Below the pieces are notes generated by a model. It saw nothing but the letters and a program-made list of their open reading frames with translations, ran no database searches and was not told where the DNA came from. Positions 1-6,128 of a stretch of 6,486 nucleotides of DNA are shown one piece after another (the first letter of the stretch is position 1; the number at the start of each line of letters is the position of its first letter). This DNA is from Oscillospiraceae bacterium (GTDB lineage Bacteria; Bacillota; Clostridia; UBA1381): NCBI GenBank assembly GCA_020860985.1, contig JAJBTG010000054.1, positions 1 to 6,486 on the forward strand, in the 5' to 3' direction. The position numbers and the translations under genes are program-made.

Positions 1-138
1 ATACAATTCAATAAGGGGCGAAGCCCCGTCATTCAATGTTTTCAGCGGGAGATATTTGATTAGTTCGCAAATCAAAGCTCCCACCGAAAAAATTAAGCGG
101 AACCCGCTGCTGCGGGTGACAACTTAATTTAGTTGTAC
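1..138 (+). other. Structured non-coding leader upstream of prfA
   Basis: No coding region is visible here. The stretch holds three successive inverted repeats: GGGGC/GCCCC (15-19 with 23-27, loop GAA); GGGAG plus TTTGAT pairing with ATCAAA plus CTCCC (47-51 and 55-60 with 71-76 and 78-82); and AAATTAAG plus ACCCGC pairing with GCGGGT plus CTTAATTT (90-97 and 102-107 with 112-117 and 123-130). The last arm can instead take part in a second hairpin, ACAACT/AGTTGT (119-124 with 131-136), so the two folds exclude each other. The outer ends, ATACAATT at 1-8 and AGTTGTAC at 131-138, are an imperfect inverted repeat. It could be an RNA leader controlling prfA or a small dispersed intergenic repeat. 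A weak promoter-like pair (GTGACA 116-121, TATATT 141-146, spacer 19) lies at its right end. Confidence 0.5.
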
Positions 139-166
139 CCTATATTTCAGGAAAGGCTATGGAATT

Positions 167-1105
167 ATGTTTGATAAGTTAGAAGCGTTAGAGGAACGAT
201 TTTTACTTGTTTCGGAAAAAATCAGCGACCCGGAGATCATTGCGGATCAGGACAGCTGGAGGAAATACTGCAAGGAGCATTCCGATTTGTCACCGATTAT
301 CGATAAATACCGCGAATACAAAACAGCCACGCAGACAATTGCCGATGACAAGGAAATGCTTGAAGCCGGACAGGACAAGGATTTTGAGGAAATGATTCGC
401 GCGGAAATGTCCGAGGCGGAGGATACGCTCGAAAGGGCGGGCGAGGAATTGAAAATTCTTCTCCTTCCGAAGGACCCCAATGATGAAAAGAATGTAATTG
501 TTGAAATCCGCGGCGGTACGGGCGGCGATGAGGCGGCTCTTTTTGCCGCCGATTTGATGCGTATGTACTCAATGTACGCCGAAGCGCAGCGTTGGAAAAT
601 CGATATTTTAAATTCCAATCCAACGGACATCGGCGGCTATAAGGAGGTCTGCTTCTCAATTGAGGGTCAAGGCGCGTACAGCCGTCTTAAATTCGAGAGC
701 GGCGTTCACCGTGTACAGCGCGTTCCCGAAACGGAATCGAGCGGACGTATTCATACCTCCGCGGTGACCGTGGCGGTGCTGCCCGAGGTTGAGGATGTCG
801 AGGTTGAAATCAATCAGAACGATTTGAGAATTGACGTTTTTCGCGCGGGAGGTCCGGGCGGTCAATGCGTAAACACAACCGACTCCGCTGTCAGAATTAC
901 ACATATCCCGACGGGTATTGTCGTATCCTGCCAGGATGAGAAATCTCAGCACAAGAACAAGGATAAGGCGATGAAAATCCTGCGCTCGAGAATTTACGAG
1001 GTTATGGAGGAACAGCGTCATAAGGAAATCGCGGACGAGAGAAAATCCCAGGTAGGCTCCGGCGACCGTTCGGAAAGAATAAGAACGTATAACTTCCCGC
1101 AGTGA
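167..1105 (+). CDS. prfA: Peptide chain release factor 1 (RF1), ended early by an in-frame TGA
   Basis: RF1 enters the ribosomal A site at UAA and UAG codons and triggers peptide release. The 312 residues before the TGA include the N-terminal helical domain (about 1-100), the stop-codon recognition loop with a P-E-T tripeptide at residues 187-189 (the PxT motif of RF1, not the SPF of RF2), and the peptidyl-transferase GGQ motif at 231-233 in the context [13 protein letters not shown]. The ATG start is supported by an AGGAAAGG site at 149-156, ten bases upstream, and by the family-typical opening [14 protein letters not shown]1 is usually about 355-360 residues. This frame stops right after NFPQ, at the position normally followed by a short G-R-V-T-D-H-R type stretch, so the end of the codon-recognition superdomain and the C-terminal helices are lost unless the TGA is read through. 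The lost part is present downstream in the same frame. The gene is convergent with the hydrogenase operon. Identity is certain; whether a functional protein is made is not. Confidence 0.93.
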   Translation: MFDKLEALEERFLLVSEKISDPEIIADQDSWRKYCKEHSDLSPIIDKYREYKTATQTIADDKEMLEAGQDKDFEEMIRAEMSEAEDTLERAGEELKILLLPKDPNDEKNVIVEIRGGTGGDEAALFAADLMRMYSMYAEAQRWKIDILNSNPTDIGGYKEVCFSIEGQGAYSRLKFESGVHRVQRVPETESSGRIHTSAVTVAVLPEVEDVEVEINQNDLRIDVFRAGGPGGQCVNTTDSAVRITHIPTGIVVSCQDEKSQHKNKDKAMKILRSRIYEVMEEQRHKEIADERKSQVGSGDRSERIRTYNFPQ

Positions 1106-1141
1106 GGCGTTACCGACGTCCGATTAAACGTCACGCTTTAC
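1102..1141 (+). other. Predicted RNA stem-loop enclosing the prfA TGA
   Basis: GTGAGGCGT (1102-1110) pairs with ACGCTTTAC (1133-1141) through nine base pairs, two of them G-U in RNA. After a four-base TACC bulge (1111-1114) on the 5' side, GACGT (1115-1119) pairs with ACGTC (1128-1132), leaving an eight-base loop, CCGATTAA. The stop codon at 1103-1105 is itself in the base of the stem. A fold like this could affect termination or readthrough, but it was found by eye, and no folding energy or conservation has been computed. Confidence 0.4.
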
Positions 1142-1237
1142 AAGCTTGAGCAGATACTCGACGGAGCGCTCGACGATATAATCGACGCGCTGATTACCGC
1201 CGACCAAGCGGCAAAGCTCGCTGGCAGTGAGGAATAA
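1106..1237 (+). pseudogene. prfA: RF1 C-terminal region continuing in frame after the TGA
   Basis: In the same frame as prfA, 43 sense codons follow the TGA and end in TAA at 1235-1237. They translate to a recognisable RF1 tail: [18 protein letters not shown], then a [20 protein letters not shown] helix and a short GSEE end. With the TGA counted as one residue, the total is 356 residues, the normal RF1 length, so there is no insertion, deletion or frameshift. Compared with the usual Q-[G/N/S]-R-V-T-D-H-R-I-N-L-T pattern, the Arg is Gly, the His is Val and the Leu is Val, while the rest is well conserved. No start codon with a ribosome binding site lies inside this segment, so it would be made only by readthrough. 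It is either the tail of a recoded gene, a decayed tail, or intact sequence misread by a base error. Confidence 0.8.
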
Positions 1238-1287
1238 TCAAACGGCAAAATCTTAAATTTAACTCAATTTGAATACCCTTAATTAAA

Positions 1288-1324
1288 AAAACGCCGCTGC
1301 GACTTTTTGTCGCAGCGGCGTTTT
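1288..1324. terminator. Bidirectional Rho-independent terminator between prfA and hydA
   Basis: A perfect 16-bp stem (1288-1303 with 1309-1324), GC-rich in its middle (core CGCCGCTGCGAC), closes a five-base TTTTT loop. On the minus strand the second arm runs into a tract of seven T (1291 down to 1285), directly after the hydA TAA at 1329-1327. On the plus strand the second arm ends in TTTT followed by CATTATTT. Both convergent transcripts can therefore end here, the hydA side with the stronger U-tract. Confidence 0.9.
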
Positions 1325-1326
1325 CA

Positions 1327-3015
1327 TTATTTCAGATACTCCACATGAAGCAGCTCATGATTTCTTTCTTTTATAATTTCATCATATATCAGTGTAACTG
1401 TCGGATTCTTAGCGGAATACTTAATTTGTATTCTGTCGTCCGTGTGGTACAGTCCCTTTGCGCGCTTATCACGTTCGGGGTGCATCGCGAACGGCTGTCC
1501 CGCGCCGCCTATGCAGCCCTCCGGACACGCCATGACCTCGATTAGGTCATAATATGCCTCGCCGCTCTCCATCGATTTTATAACCGTTTCGACATTTGCA
1601 AGACCATGAACGATGCATATTTTAAATTCCTTGTCGCCGACATTTATTGATGCTTCCTTTATATTTTCCTTTCCTCTAACGCCGATGAACTTAATATCCT
1701 TTACCGCGCGTGAGCTTTTATCCTCGCTGCACTGGCGGATAACCGCCTCCGCAACGCCGCCCGTTACGCCGAAGATAACTCCCGCGCCGCTGCCGCCCAT
1801 ATCGAAAGGCGTGTCGAGATATTCGGACTCCAAATCGGCGAACTGAATACCCGCTTCGCGTATCATTGACGCAAGCTCCTGCGTTGTAAGCGAAAGCTCC
1901 ACAACTCGTTTGCCGTTCTCGGTAAATTCCGGACGGGCAACCTCATATTTCTTCGCCGTACACGGCATAATAGCTACGGAAATAAGCTCTCTGTCATCGT
2001 CCTCGCTATCATGAAGCTCCTTTATAACGCTTCCGAACATCTGCATCGGCGACTTACAGCTTGAAATATTCTTATTTATAAGCTCAGGATGCTTCTTCTC
2101 CGCATACTTAATCCACGCCGGACAGCATGATGTGTACATCGGGAAAGGTCCGCCGTTTTTAACTTTCTCGAGAAATTCTCCTGCTTCCTCTACAACGGTT
2201 ATGTCCGCGCCGACAACCGTGTCGTAAACCTTATCCACTCCCATCATTCGCAAAGCGGCTACGGTTTTGCCGAGAACATTTTCGCCATGCTCGATTCCGA
2301 ACTCGTCGCCGAGCGCAACTCTTACCGCCGGAGCGATTTGAACAACAACCTTCTTTGTGGGATCGTTTAGATACTCCCACATCTTATATGTTTCGTCCTT
2401 AACGGTTATGGCGCCCGTAGGACAAACCGCCGCGCACTGACCGCAGTTTACGCAGTCCGTTTCACTAAGCTTCATATCGAATGCCGGCATAATCTGCATC
2501 TTTGAGCCGCGGTGAGCAAAATCTATAATTCCGAGTCCCTGCTTCTCGCGGCAAACGCGTACACAGTCGCCGCAAAGAATACATTTATTCGGGTCGCGCA
2601 CGATGCTTGTGCTGCTTGTGTCCGGCTCGATATGCGGTCTTGTATCCTCAAAACGAACCTTGCGCACCCCGAAACGAATCGCAAGCTCCTGCAAGCGGCA
2701 TGAGCCGCTCTTTGAACACGTCGTGCAATCGCGGCAATGTGATGAAAGCAGCAGCTCCAAAATCATTTTTCTGTGCTTCTGCAATGCGATTGTGTTCGTT
2801 TTTATTTTCATTCCGTCCCTCGGCTGAGTTGAGCAAGCCGCCTCAACGCCGCCGCGCTCATTCTCAACAACGCACATTCTGCACACGCCGTAGGTGGAAA
2901 GCTCCGAATAATAGCAGAAGGTAGGCATTTCGATACCGGCTTTTCTTATAATTTCAAGAACATTTTTCTCGCCCTCGATTTCAACCTTCATACCGTCAAC
3001 ATACATATATCCCAT
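1327..3015 (-). CDS. hydA: NADH/ferredoxin-dependent [FeFe] hydrogenase, catalytic subunit HydA
   Basis: This cytoplasmic subunit reduces protons to H2 (or the reverse) at the H-cluster. Domain order over 562 residues: a plant-type [2Fe-2S] ferredoxin domain (Cys34, 45, 48, 61); a His-Cys3 [4Fe-4S] site (His93, Cys97, 100, 106); two ferredoxin-type [4Fe-4S] motifs (Cys145/148/151/155 and 188/191/194/198); then the H-cluster domain with P1 TSCCPAW (Cys297, 298), P2 MPCTAKKYE (Cys352) and P3 MACPEGCIGGAGQP (Cys497, 501). The proton-transfer Cys297 and the EExxE residues (Glu277, Glu280) are present, which fits a catalytic enzyme, not a HydS-type sensor. P3 differs from the usual PGGC...GGGQP by two residues. 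There is no extra C-terminal [2Fe-2S] domain as in Thermotoga HydA. The start lies three bases after the hydB stop, and its GAGGAGGT ribosome site is built into the last codons of hydB, suggesting coupled translation. It is the last gene of the operon; the HydE, HydF and HydG maturases are not in this window. Confidence 0.96.
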   Translation of the reverse strand: MGYMYVDGMKVEIEGEKNVLEIIRKAGIEMPTFCYYSELSTYGVCRMCVVENERGGVEAACSTQPRDGMKIKTNTIALQKHRKMILELLLSSHCRDCTTCSKSGSCRLQELAIRFGVRKVRFEDTRPHIEPDTSSTSIVRDPNKCILCGDCVRVCREKQGLGIIDFAHRGSKMQIMPAFDMKLSETDCVNCGQCAAVCPTGAITVKDETYKMWEYLNDPTKKVVVQIAPAVRVALGDEFGIEHGENVLGKTVAALRMMGVDKVYDTVVGADITVVEEAGEFLEKVKNGGPFPMYTSCCPAWIKYAEKKHPELINKNISSCKSPMQMFGSVIKELHDSEDDDRELISVAIMPCTAKKYEVARPEFTENGKRVVELSLTTQELASMIREAGIQFADLESEYLDTPFDMGGSGAGVIFGVTGGVAEAVIRQCSEDKSSRAVKDIKFIGVRGKENIKEASINVGDKEFKICIVHGLANVETVIKSMESGEAYYDLIEVMACPEGCIGGAGQPFAMHPERDKRAKGLYHTDDRIQIKYSAKNPTVTLIYDEIIKERNHELLHVEYLK

Positions 3016-3018
3016 TGA

Positions 3019-4899
3019 TTATACCTCCTCTACCGCGCCGAACGGACACGCTTCCGCGCACGCGCCGCACTTGATACATTTTTCCGAATCAATATTAAAC
3101 GGACTCTTTATTTCTCCGCTGATTGCCCCAACCGGACACTGTCTTGCACATTTCGAACAGCCCTTGCACTTATCCGGATTAATCCGATACTGCTTCAGCG
3201 CCTGGCACGCGCCCGCCGGACATTTCTTGTCCACAACGTGCGCTATGTATTCATCCCTGAAATACTTCAGCGTTGACAAAACAGGGTTTGCCGCGGTTTT
3301 TCCAAGACCACACAGAGCGGTTTTTGAAACGGTCTGCGCAAGCTCCTCAAGCAAATCAAGATCCTCCAATGTGCCCTGCCCATGCACTATCCTTTCAAGT
3401 ATTTCAAGCATACGCTTCGTACCCTCGCGGCACGGCACACATTTGCCGCATGATTCGTTCTGCGTGAAGTTCATAAAGAATCGCGCAACCTCAACCATAC
3501 AGGTGTTTTCGTCCATTACAACAAGTCCGCCGGAGCCAATCATAGCGCCGACCTTTTTCAAGGAATCAAAGTCAAGCGCCAAATCAAGCTGTCCCGCGCC
3601 GAGCGTCAAGCATCCTCCCGACGGTCCGCCTATCTGCACCGCCTTAAATTCCTTGTCGCCCTTTATACCGCCGCCGATGTCAAAAACGACCTCGCGGAGA
3701 GTGGTTCCCATAGGAACCTCAATAAGACCGGTATTCTTTACGTTACCGGTAATGGCGAACGCTTTCGTTCCGGGGCTTGTTTCCGTTCCTATTGAACGGT
3801 ACCAGTCCACACCCTTTGTTATTATAAGCGGAACATTGGCGTAGGTTTCAACATTGTTAAGCACTGTCGGCTTTGCGAAAAGTCCCGCCTCTACGGTACG
3901 CGGCGGCTTAACTCTCGGCATACCGCGCTCGCCCTCGATTGAAGCCGTAAGCGCGCTGCCCTCGCCGCAGACAAACGCTCCCGCGCCCTGATTTATATGG
4001 ATTTTAAACGAGAAGTCCGTTCCCAATATATTTTCCCCGATAAGTCCGAGATTTTCAGCAGTTTCAATCGCACGCTTCAATCTTTCGACCGCGAGCGGAT
4101 ATTCCGCGCGGACATAGATATATCCCTCATGCGCCGCTGTCGCCGCGCCGGCAATAAGCATACCCTCCAACATACGGTGGGGATTTCCCTCCATGATGCT
4201 TCTGTCCATAAACGCGCCGGGGTCTCCCTCGTCGCCGTTACATACGACATATCTCTCCTTTTCCGGCTGCATCCTAACCTGATGCCACTTTCTTCCGGCG
4301 GGATAGCCTCCGCCTCCGCGTCCTCTTAAGCCGCTCTCCTCAATCTCATTGCAAATCTGTTCCTCGGACATTTCAAACAATGCGCGCTCCAATCCCGAAT
4401 AACCGCCGAAAGCGATGTATTCGTCAATCGAATCCGCGTCAATTTGTCCGCATTCGTCAAGGACTATTCGCGTCTGCTTTTTATAAAACGGAATATCGAA
4501 CTGCTTTTCATAGGTACCGCCCGCATCCTTATAGAAAAGTCTTTCCACGGGCTCCTTGTTGACAAGCGTCCTCTCGGTGATTTCCTCGCAATCCTCAAGC
4601 TTTACCTGCAAATACAACCATCCCATCGGCTCAATCTTAACAAGCGGGCCAAGCTCGCAGAAGCCGTTACAGCCGCTTTTCTTTATTCCGATGCCCTTGT
4701 GTTCAACCTCCTTTTGAAGCTCCACCTGAACATCAAGACCTTTCGCGCTGCACAGCTCGATAAGTCTGTTATAAATTTCTATACTTCCTCCCGCGCCACA
4801 GCCCGTTCCGGCGCAGCCAAGCACCCGTAATTCCGGGGCCTTCAGCGCCGTGCTGGACTTGTCGCGGTATTCCCTTAAATCATTCAGCGACGTCAACAT
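3019..4899 (-). CDS. hydB: [FeFe] hydrogenase subunit HydB, NuoF-like flavoprotein (NADH and FMN binding)
   Basis: This is the diaphorase subunit that exchanges electrons with NAD(H) through FMN and, in trimeric HydABC enzymes, is linked to electron bifurcation or confurcation with ferredoxin. Over 626 residues it shows an N-terminal thioredoxin-like [2Fe-2S] domain (Cys29, 34, 77, 81); the NuoF core with the FMN/NADH glycine-rich loop GLRGRGGGGYPAGRKW (189-204), a CNGDEGDPGAFMDR motif and a GAGAFVCGEGSAL motif; a [4Fe-4S] site CGKCVPC with a distal Cys (Cys484, 487, 490, 530); and a C-terminal ferredoxin domain with two [4Fe-4S] motifs (Cys578/581/584/588 and 608/611/614/618). These N- and C-terminal extensions distinguish HydB from the plain complex I subunit NuoF. 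Its ATG overlaps the hydC stop by one base (TAATG), preceded by an AAGGGGG ribosome site at 4907-4913. No membrane segment is seen, so the complex should be soluble. Confidence 0.95.
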   Translation of the reverse strand: MLTSLNDLREYRDKSSTALKAPELRVLGCAGTGCGAGGSIEIYNRLIELCSAKGLDVQVELQKEVEHKGIGIKKSGCNGFCELGPLVKIEPMGWLYLQVKLEDCEEITERTLVNKEPVERLFYKDAGGTYEKQFDIPFYKKQTRIVLDECGQIDADSIDEYIAFGGYSGLERALFEMSEEQICNEIEESGLRGRGGGGYPAGRKWHQVRMQPEKERYVVCNGDEGDPGAFMDRSIMEGNPHRMLEGMLIAGAATAAHEGYIYVRAEYPLAVERLKRAIETAENLGLIGENILGTDFSFKIHINQGAGAFVCGEGSALTASIEGERGMPRVKPPRTVEAGLFAKPTVLNNVETYANVPLIITKGVDWYRSIGTETSPGTKAFAITGNVKNTGLIEVPMGTTLREVVFDIGGGIKGDKEFKAVQIGGPSGGCLTLGAGQLDLALDFDSLKKVGAMIGSGGLVVMDENTCMVEVARFFMNFTQNESCGKCVPCREGTKRMLEILERIVHGQGTLEDLDLLEELAQTVSKTALCGLGKTAANPVLSTLKYFRDEYIAHVVDKKCPAGACQALKQYRINPDKCKGCSKCARQCPVGAISGEIKSPFNIDSEKCIKCGACAEACPFGAVEEV

Positions 4900-5372
4900 T
4901 ACTGTTCCCCCTTTCTGATTTCCTCGATAAGCTCACCCGCCTTTTGAGGGGTCATTGCCGGATGAACGGCATCGTTTATTGTCATAACGGGAGCAAGTCC
5001 GCACGCGCCCAAACACGAAACCGTTTCAACGGTGAAAAGCATATCGTCCGTTGTGGGCTTATGCTCGCTTACGCCCAGAGTTTCCCTGACCTTTTGCAGA
5101 ATGGGAACGGATTTTCTTACATGGCACGCCGTACCGTCACATATTTTTATAACGTATTTACCCTTAGGGTCGAGCGAAAAATTCTCATAAAAGGTTGCAA
5201 CAGAATAAATCTTCGCGATGCTGACGCCCATCTTGTCAGCCACATACTCCAGAACGTCCCGCGGCAAATAACGGTATTCCGCCTGAACCTGCTGAAGCAC
5301 CGTGATAAGATTTCTCTGTTCATTGCCGTACTGTTCAAGAACAGCATCGACATGACTAAAGTTTGTTTCCAT
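4899..5372 (-). CDS. hydC: [FeFe] hydrogenase subunit HydC, NuoE-like [2Fe-2S] protein
   Basis: This small electron-transfer subunit pairs with the NuoF-like HydB. The 157 residues match the NuoE/24-kDa family: a helical N-terminal half containing LPRDVLEYVADKMGVS and the YSVATFYENF segment, then a thioredoxin-fold domain binding one [2Fe-2S] cluster through Cys78, Cys83, Cys120 and Cys124 (motifs CDGTAC and CLGAC). The length is normal for the family. It is the first gene of the hydC-hydB-hydA operon. The ATG is supported by a GGAGG site (5383-5387) ten bases upstream and by the promoter about 45 bases before the start. By sequence alone a NuoE of another NAD-linked complex is possible, but the adjoining hydB and hydA make HydC the clear assignment. 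Confidence 0.94.
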   Translation of the reverse strand: METNFSHVDAVLEQYGNEQRNLITVLQQVQAEYRYLPRDVLEYVADKMGVSIAKIYSVATFYENFSLDPKGKYVIKICDGTACHVRKSVPILQKVRETLGVSEHKPTTDDMLFTVETVSCLGACGLAPVMTINDAVHPAMTPQKAGELIEEIRKGEQ

Positions 5373-5387
5373 TTCTTATCATCCTCC

Positions 5388-5422
5388 ATATAATAATTTA
5401 TACATACATATTGTTATTATAT
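5388..5422. promoter_or_regulatory. Perfect 9-bp inverted repeat over the hydC -10 box and start site (possible operator)
   Basis: ATATAATAA at 5388-5396 and TTATTATAT at 5414-5422 are exact inverted copies separated by 17 bases. One arm covers the -10 hexamer; the other abuts the hydC ribosome binding site. A regulator bound here would block transcription initiation. The arms consist only of A and T, so chance is a real alternative. It does not match the Rex consensus (TTGTTAA...TTAACAA) that I would first expect for an NADH-linked operon. Confidence 0.35.
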
Positions 5423-5445
5423 CAGGAAATCGGAGGTGCTGTCAA
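5416..5445 (-). promoter_or_regulatory. Sigma-A type promoter of the hydCBA operon
   Basis: On the minus strand, TTGACA (5445-5440) is followed after 18 bases by TATAAT (5421-5416). Both hexamers match the consensus exactly and the spacer is one base over the optimum. Transcription should start near 5409, giving a leader of about 36 bases before the hydC ATG. No other comparably good promoter is seen before hydB or hydA, which supports one transcript for the three genes. Confidence 0.85.
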
Positions 5446-5550
5446 TCTTTTTTGTCGATTTTGCTATAATAACGGCATATTCTGTCAGAGCTTAACGGCG
5501 GGTTGCTTAACAGATACAATCCAATCGCCTGCTCAATCCGTTTTTGCAAA

Positions 5551-5585
5551 TAAAAAAACTGCCGTGATTTTCAATACGGCAGTTT
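5551..5585 (-). terminator. Rho-independent terminator of mgsA
   Basis: AAACTGCCGT (5556-5565) and ACGGCAGTTT (5576-5585) form a perfect 10-bp stem with a ten-base loop. Read on the minus strand, it begins shortly after the mgsA TAA (5594-5592) and ends in a run of seven T (5558-5552). It separates mgsA transcription from the hydC promoter downstream. Confidence 0.88.
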
Positions 5586-5591
5586 CGTTAT

Positions 5592-5996
5592 TTACGTTTT
5601 CGGGTTTACAATATCTCGCCAATCAAGGTCTCCGCGTTCAAGACCGTGTATAAGTACCTCCGCTGTTGCGGCATTCGTCGCGATTGGAATATTGTGCATA
5701 TCGCACAGGCGAAGAAGCGAAAAAACGTCCGGCTCGTAACCCTCGGCGTTGAGCGGGTCGCGGAAAAACAATACCAAGTCAATTTCATTATACGCTATTC
5801 GCGCGCCAATTTGCTGGTCGCCCCCCTGAGGGCCGGATAAAAATCTGTAAACATTAAGTCCGGTATTTTCGATAACCATTTTCCCCGTTGTTCCCGTTGC
5901 ATAAAGCGCGTGGCGCGAAAGTATACCCTTGTACGCTATGCAGAATTGTACCATTAATTCCTTTTTCTTGTCATGTGCTATAAGTGCGATGTTCAC
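5592..5996 (-). CDS. mgsA: Methylglyoxal synthase
   Basis: The enzyme converts dihydroxyacetone phosphate to methylglyoxal and inorganic phosphate, a bypass of lower glycolysis used under phosphate limitation or sugar-phosphate stress. The 134 residues cover the whole family domain: the opening [10 protein letters not shown] with His8 and Lys12, the phosphate-binding ATGTTG loop (Thr34, 36, 37), [12 protein letters not shown] with Ser54 and the catalytic base Asp60, FFRDPLNA with Asp80, and [11 protein letters not shown]. Aligned by eye to the E. coli enzyme (offset 11), these match His19, Lys23, Thr45/47/48, Ser65, Asp71 and Asp91. The E. coli active-site His98 is replaced by Tyr87. The start is GTG, chosen because GGAGG lies nine bases upstream and the first residues match the family start. 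Its neighbour minD fits the clostridial min-mgsA arrangement, although minE is not between them. Confidence 0.95.
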   Translation of the reverse strand: MNIALIAHDKKKELMVQFCIAYKGILSRHALYATGTTGKMVIENTGLNVYRFLSGPQGGDQQIGARIAYNEIDLVLFFRDPLNAEGYEPDVFSLLRLCDMHNIPIATNAATAEVLIHGLERGDLDWRDIVNPKT

Positions 5997-6005
5997 AAAA
6001 AATAA

Positions 6006-6010
6006 CCTCC
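6006..6010 (-). promoter_or_regulatory. Ribosome binding site deciding the mgsA GTG start
   Basis: GGAGG on the minus strand lies nine bases before the GTG at 5996-5994. No ATG in this frame lies close upstream, so this site fixes the start. A second Shine-Dalgarno-like AGGAGGA lies at 6027-6021, but no start codon follows it at a useful distance. Confidence 0.75.
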
Positions 6011-6079
6011 CTTTCCGTAGTCCTCCTATAAATTTCGACGTGCTTCTTTTCGGCTTTAAAATCCGAGCAAACCTCGAAA

Positions 6080-6106
6080 ACTATACTGACAATTGACTGT
6101 CGTCAA
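6080..6106 (-). promoter_or_regulatory. Possible promoter for mgsA
   Basis: On the minus strand, TTGACG (6106-6101) and TATAGT (6085-6080) each differ from the sigma-A consensus by one base, but the spacer is only 15 bases, shorter than the preferred 17. If used, it would give mgsA a leader of about 75 bases and separate it from minD transcription. The call is weak. Confidence 0.3.
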
Positions 6107-6128
6107 AAATCAGCGCCTCACTGATTTT
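6106..6128 (-). terminator. Weak terminator-like hairpin at the end of minD
   Basis: AAAATCAG (6106-6113) and CTGATTTT (6121-6128) form an 8-bp stem with a seven-base loop, overlapping the minD stop codon. On the minus strand the second arm ends in five T. The stem is AT-rich, so it may only attenuate transcription between minD and mgsA. Confidence 0.35.

Noticed and set aside
36..59. Small leader peptide starting at the ATG at 36-38
   Set aside because: It has only seven codons, no ribosome binding site and no codon pattern suggesting an attenuation peptide.
656..1021. Minus-strand open frame of 121 codons opposite prfA
   Set aside because: It is fully antisense to the GGQ-containing part of RF1, has no recognisable domain and no good ribosome binding site.
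1103..1105. Global reassignment of UGA to glycine, as in Gracilibacteria
   Set aside because: The TGA sits where Gly is usual, but no other in-frame TGA occurs in nearly 2,000 codons of the six genes, which contain many Gly codons, all GGN. The gene content also points to Clostridia.
1101..1115. Programmed frameshift at the prfA TGA, as in prfB
   Set aside because: The conserved protein continues in the same frame after the TGA, and the two other frames give no RF1 sequence, so a frameshift is not needed and would destroy the tail.
1102..1141. Bacterial SECIS element giving selenocysteine in RF1
   Set aside because: A hairpin lies at a suitable distance from the UGA, but RF1 has no known redox or selenocysteine position here, homologues do not have Cys at this column, and the loop was not matched to any SECIS consensus.
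3071..3844. Long plus-strand open frame of 257 codons opposite hydB
   Set aside because: It lies wholly antisense to a clear HydB with many conserved motifs, has no recognisable domain and reads as a shadow of hydB codon bias.
5465..5470. Plus-strand TATAAT as a divergent promoter
   Set aside because: No -35 element lies at 16-18 bases upstream, and no plus-strand gene follows.
5388..5511. Rex (NADH-sensing) operator upstream of hydC
   Set aside because: GTTGCTTAACAG at 5502-5513 recalls half of a Rex site, but no matching inverted half follows, and the palindrome at 5388-5422 has a different sequence.
5363..5653. Plus-strand open frame of 96 codons across the hydC-mgsA gap
   Set aside because: It runs through the hydC promoter and the mgsA terminator and into mgsA antisense, with no family resemblance.
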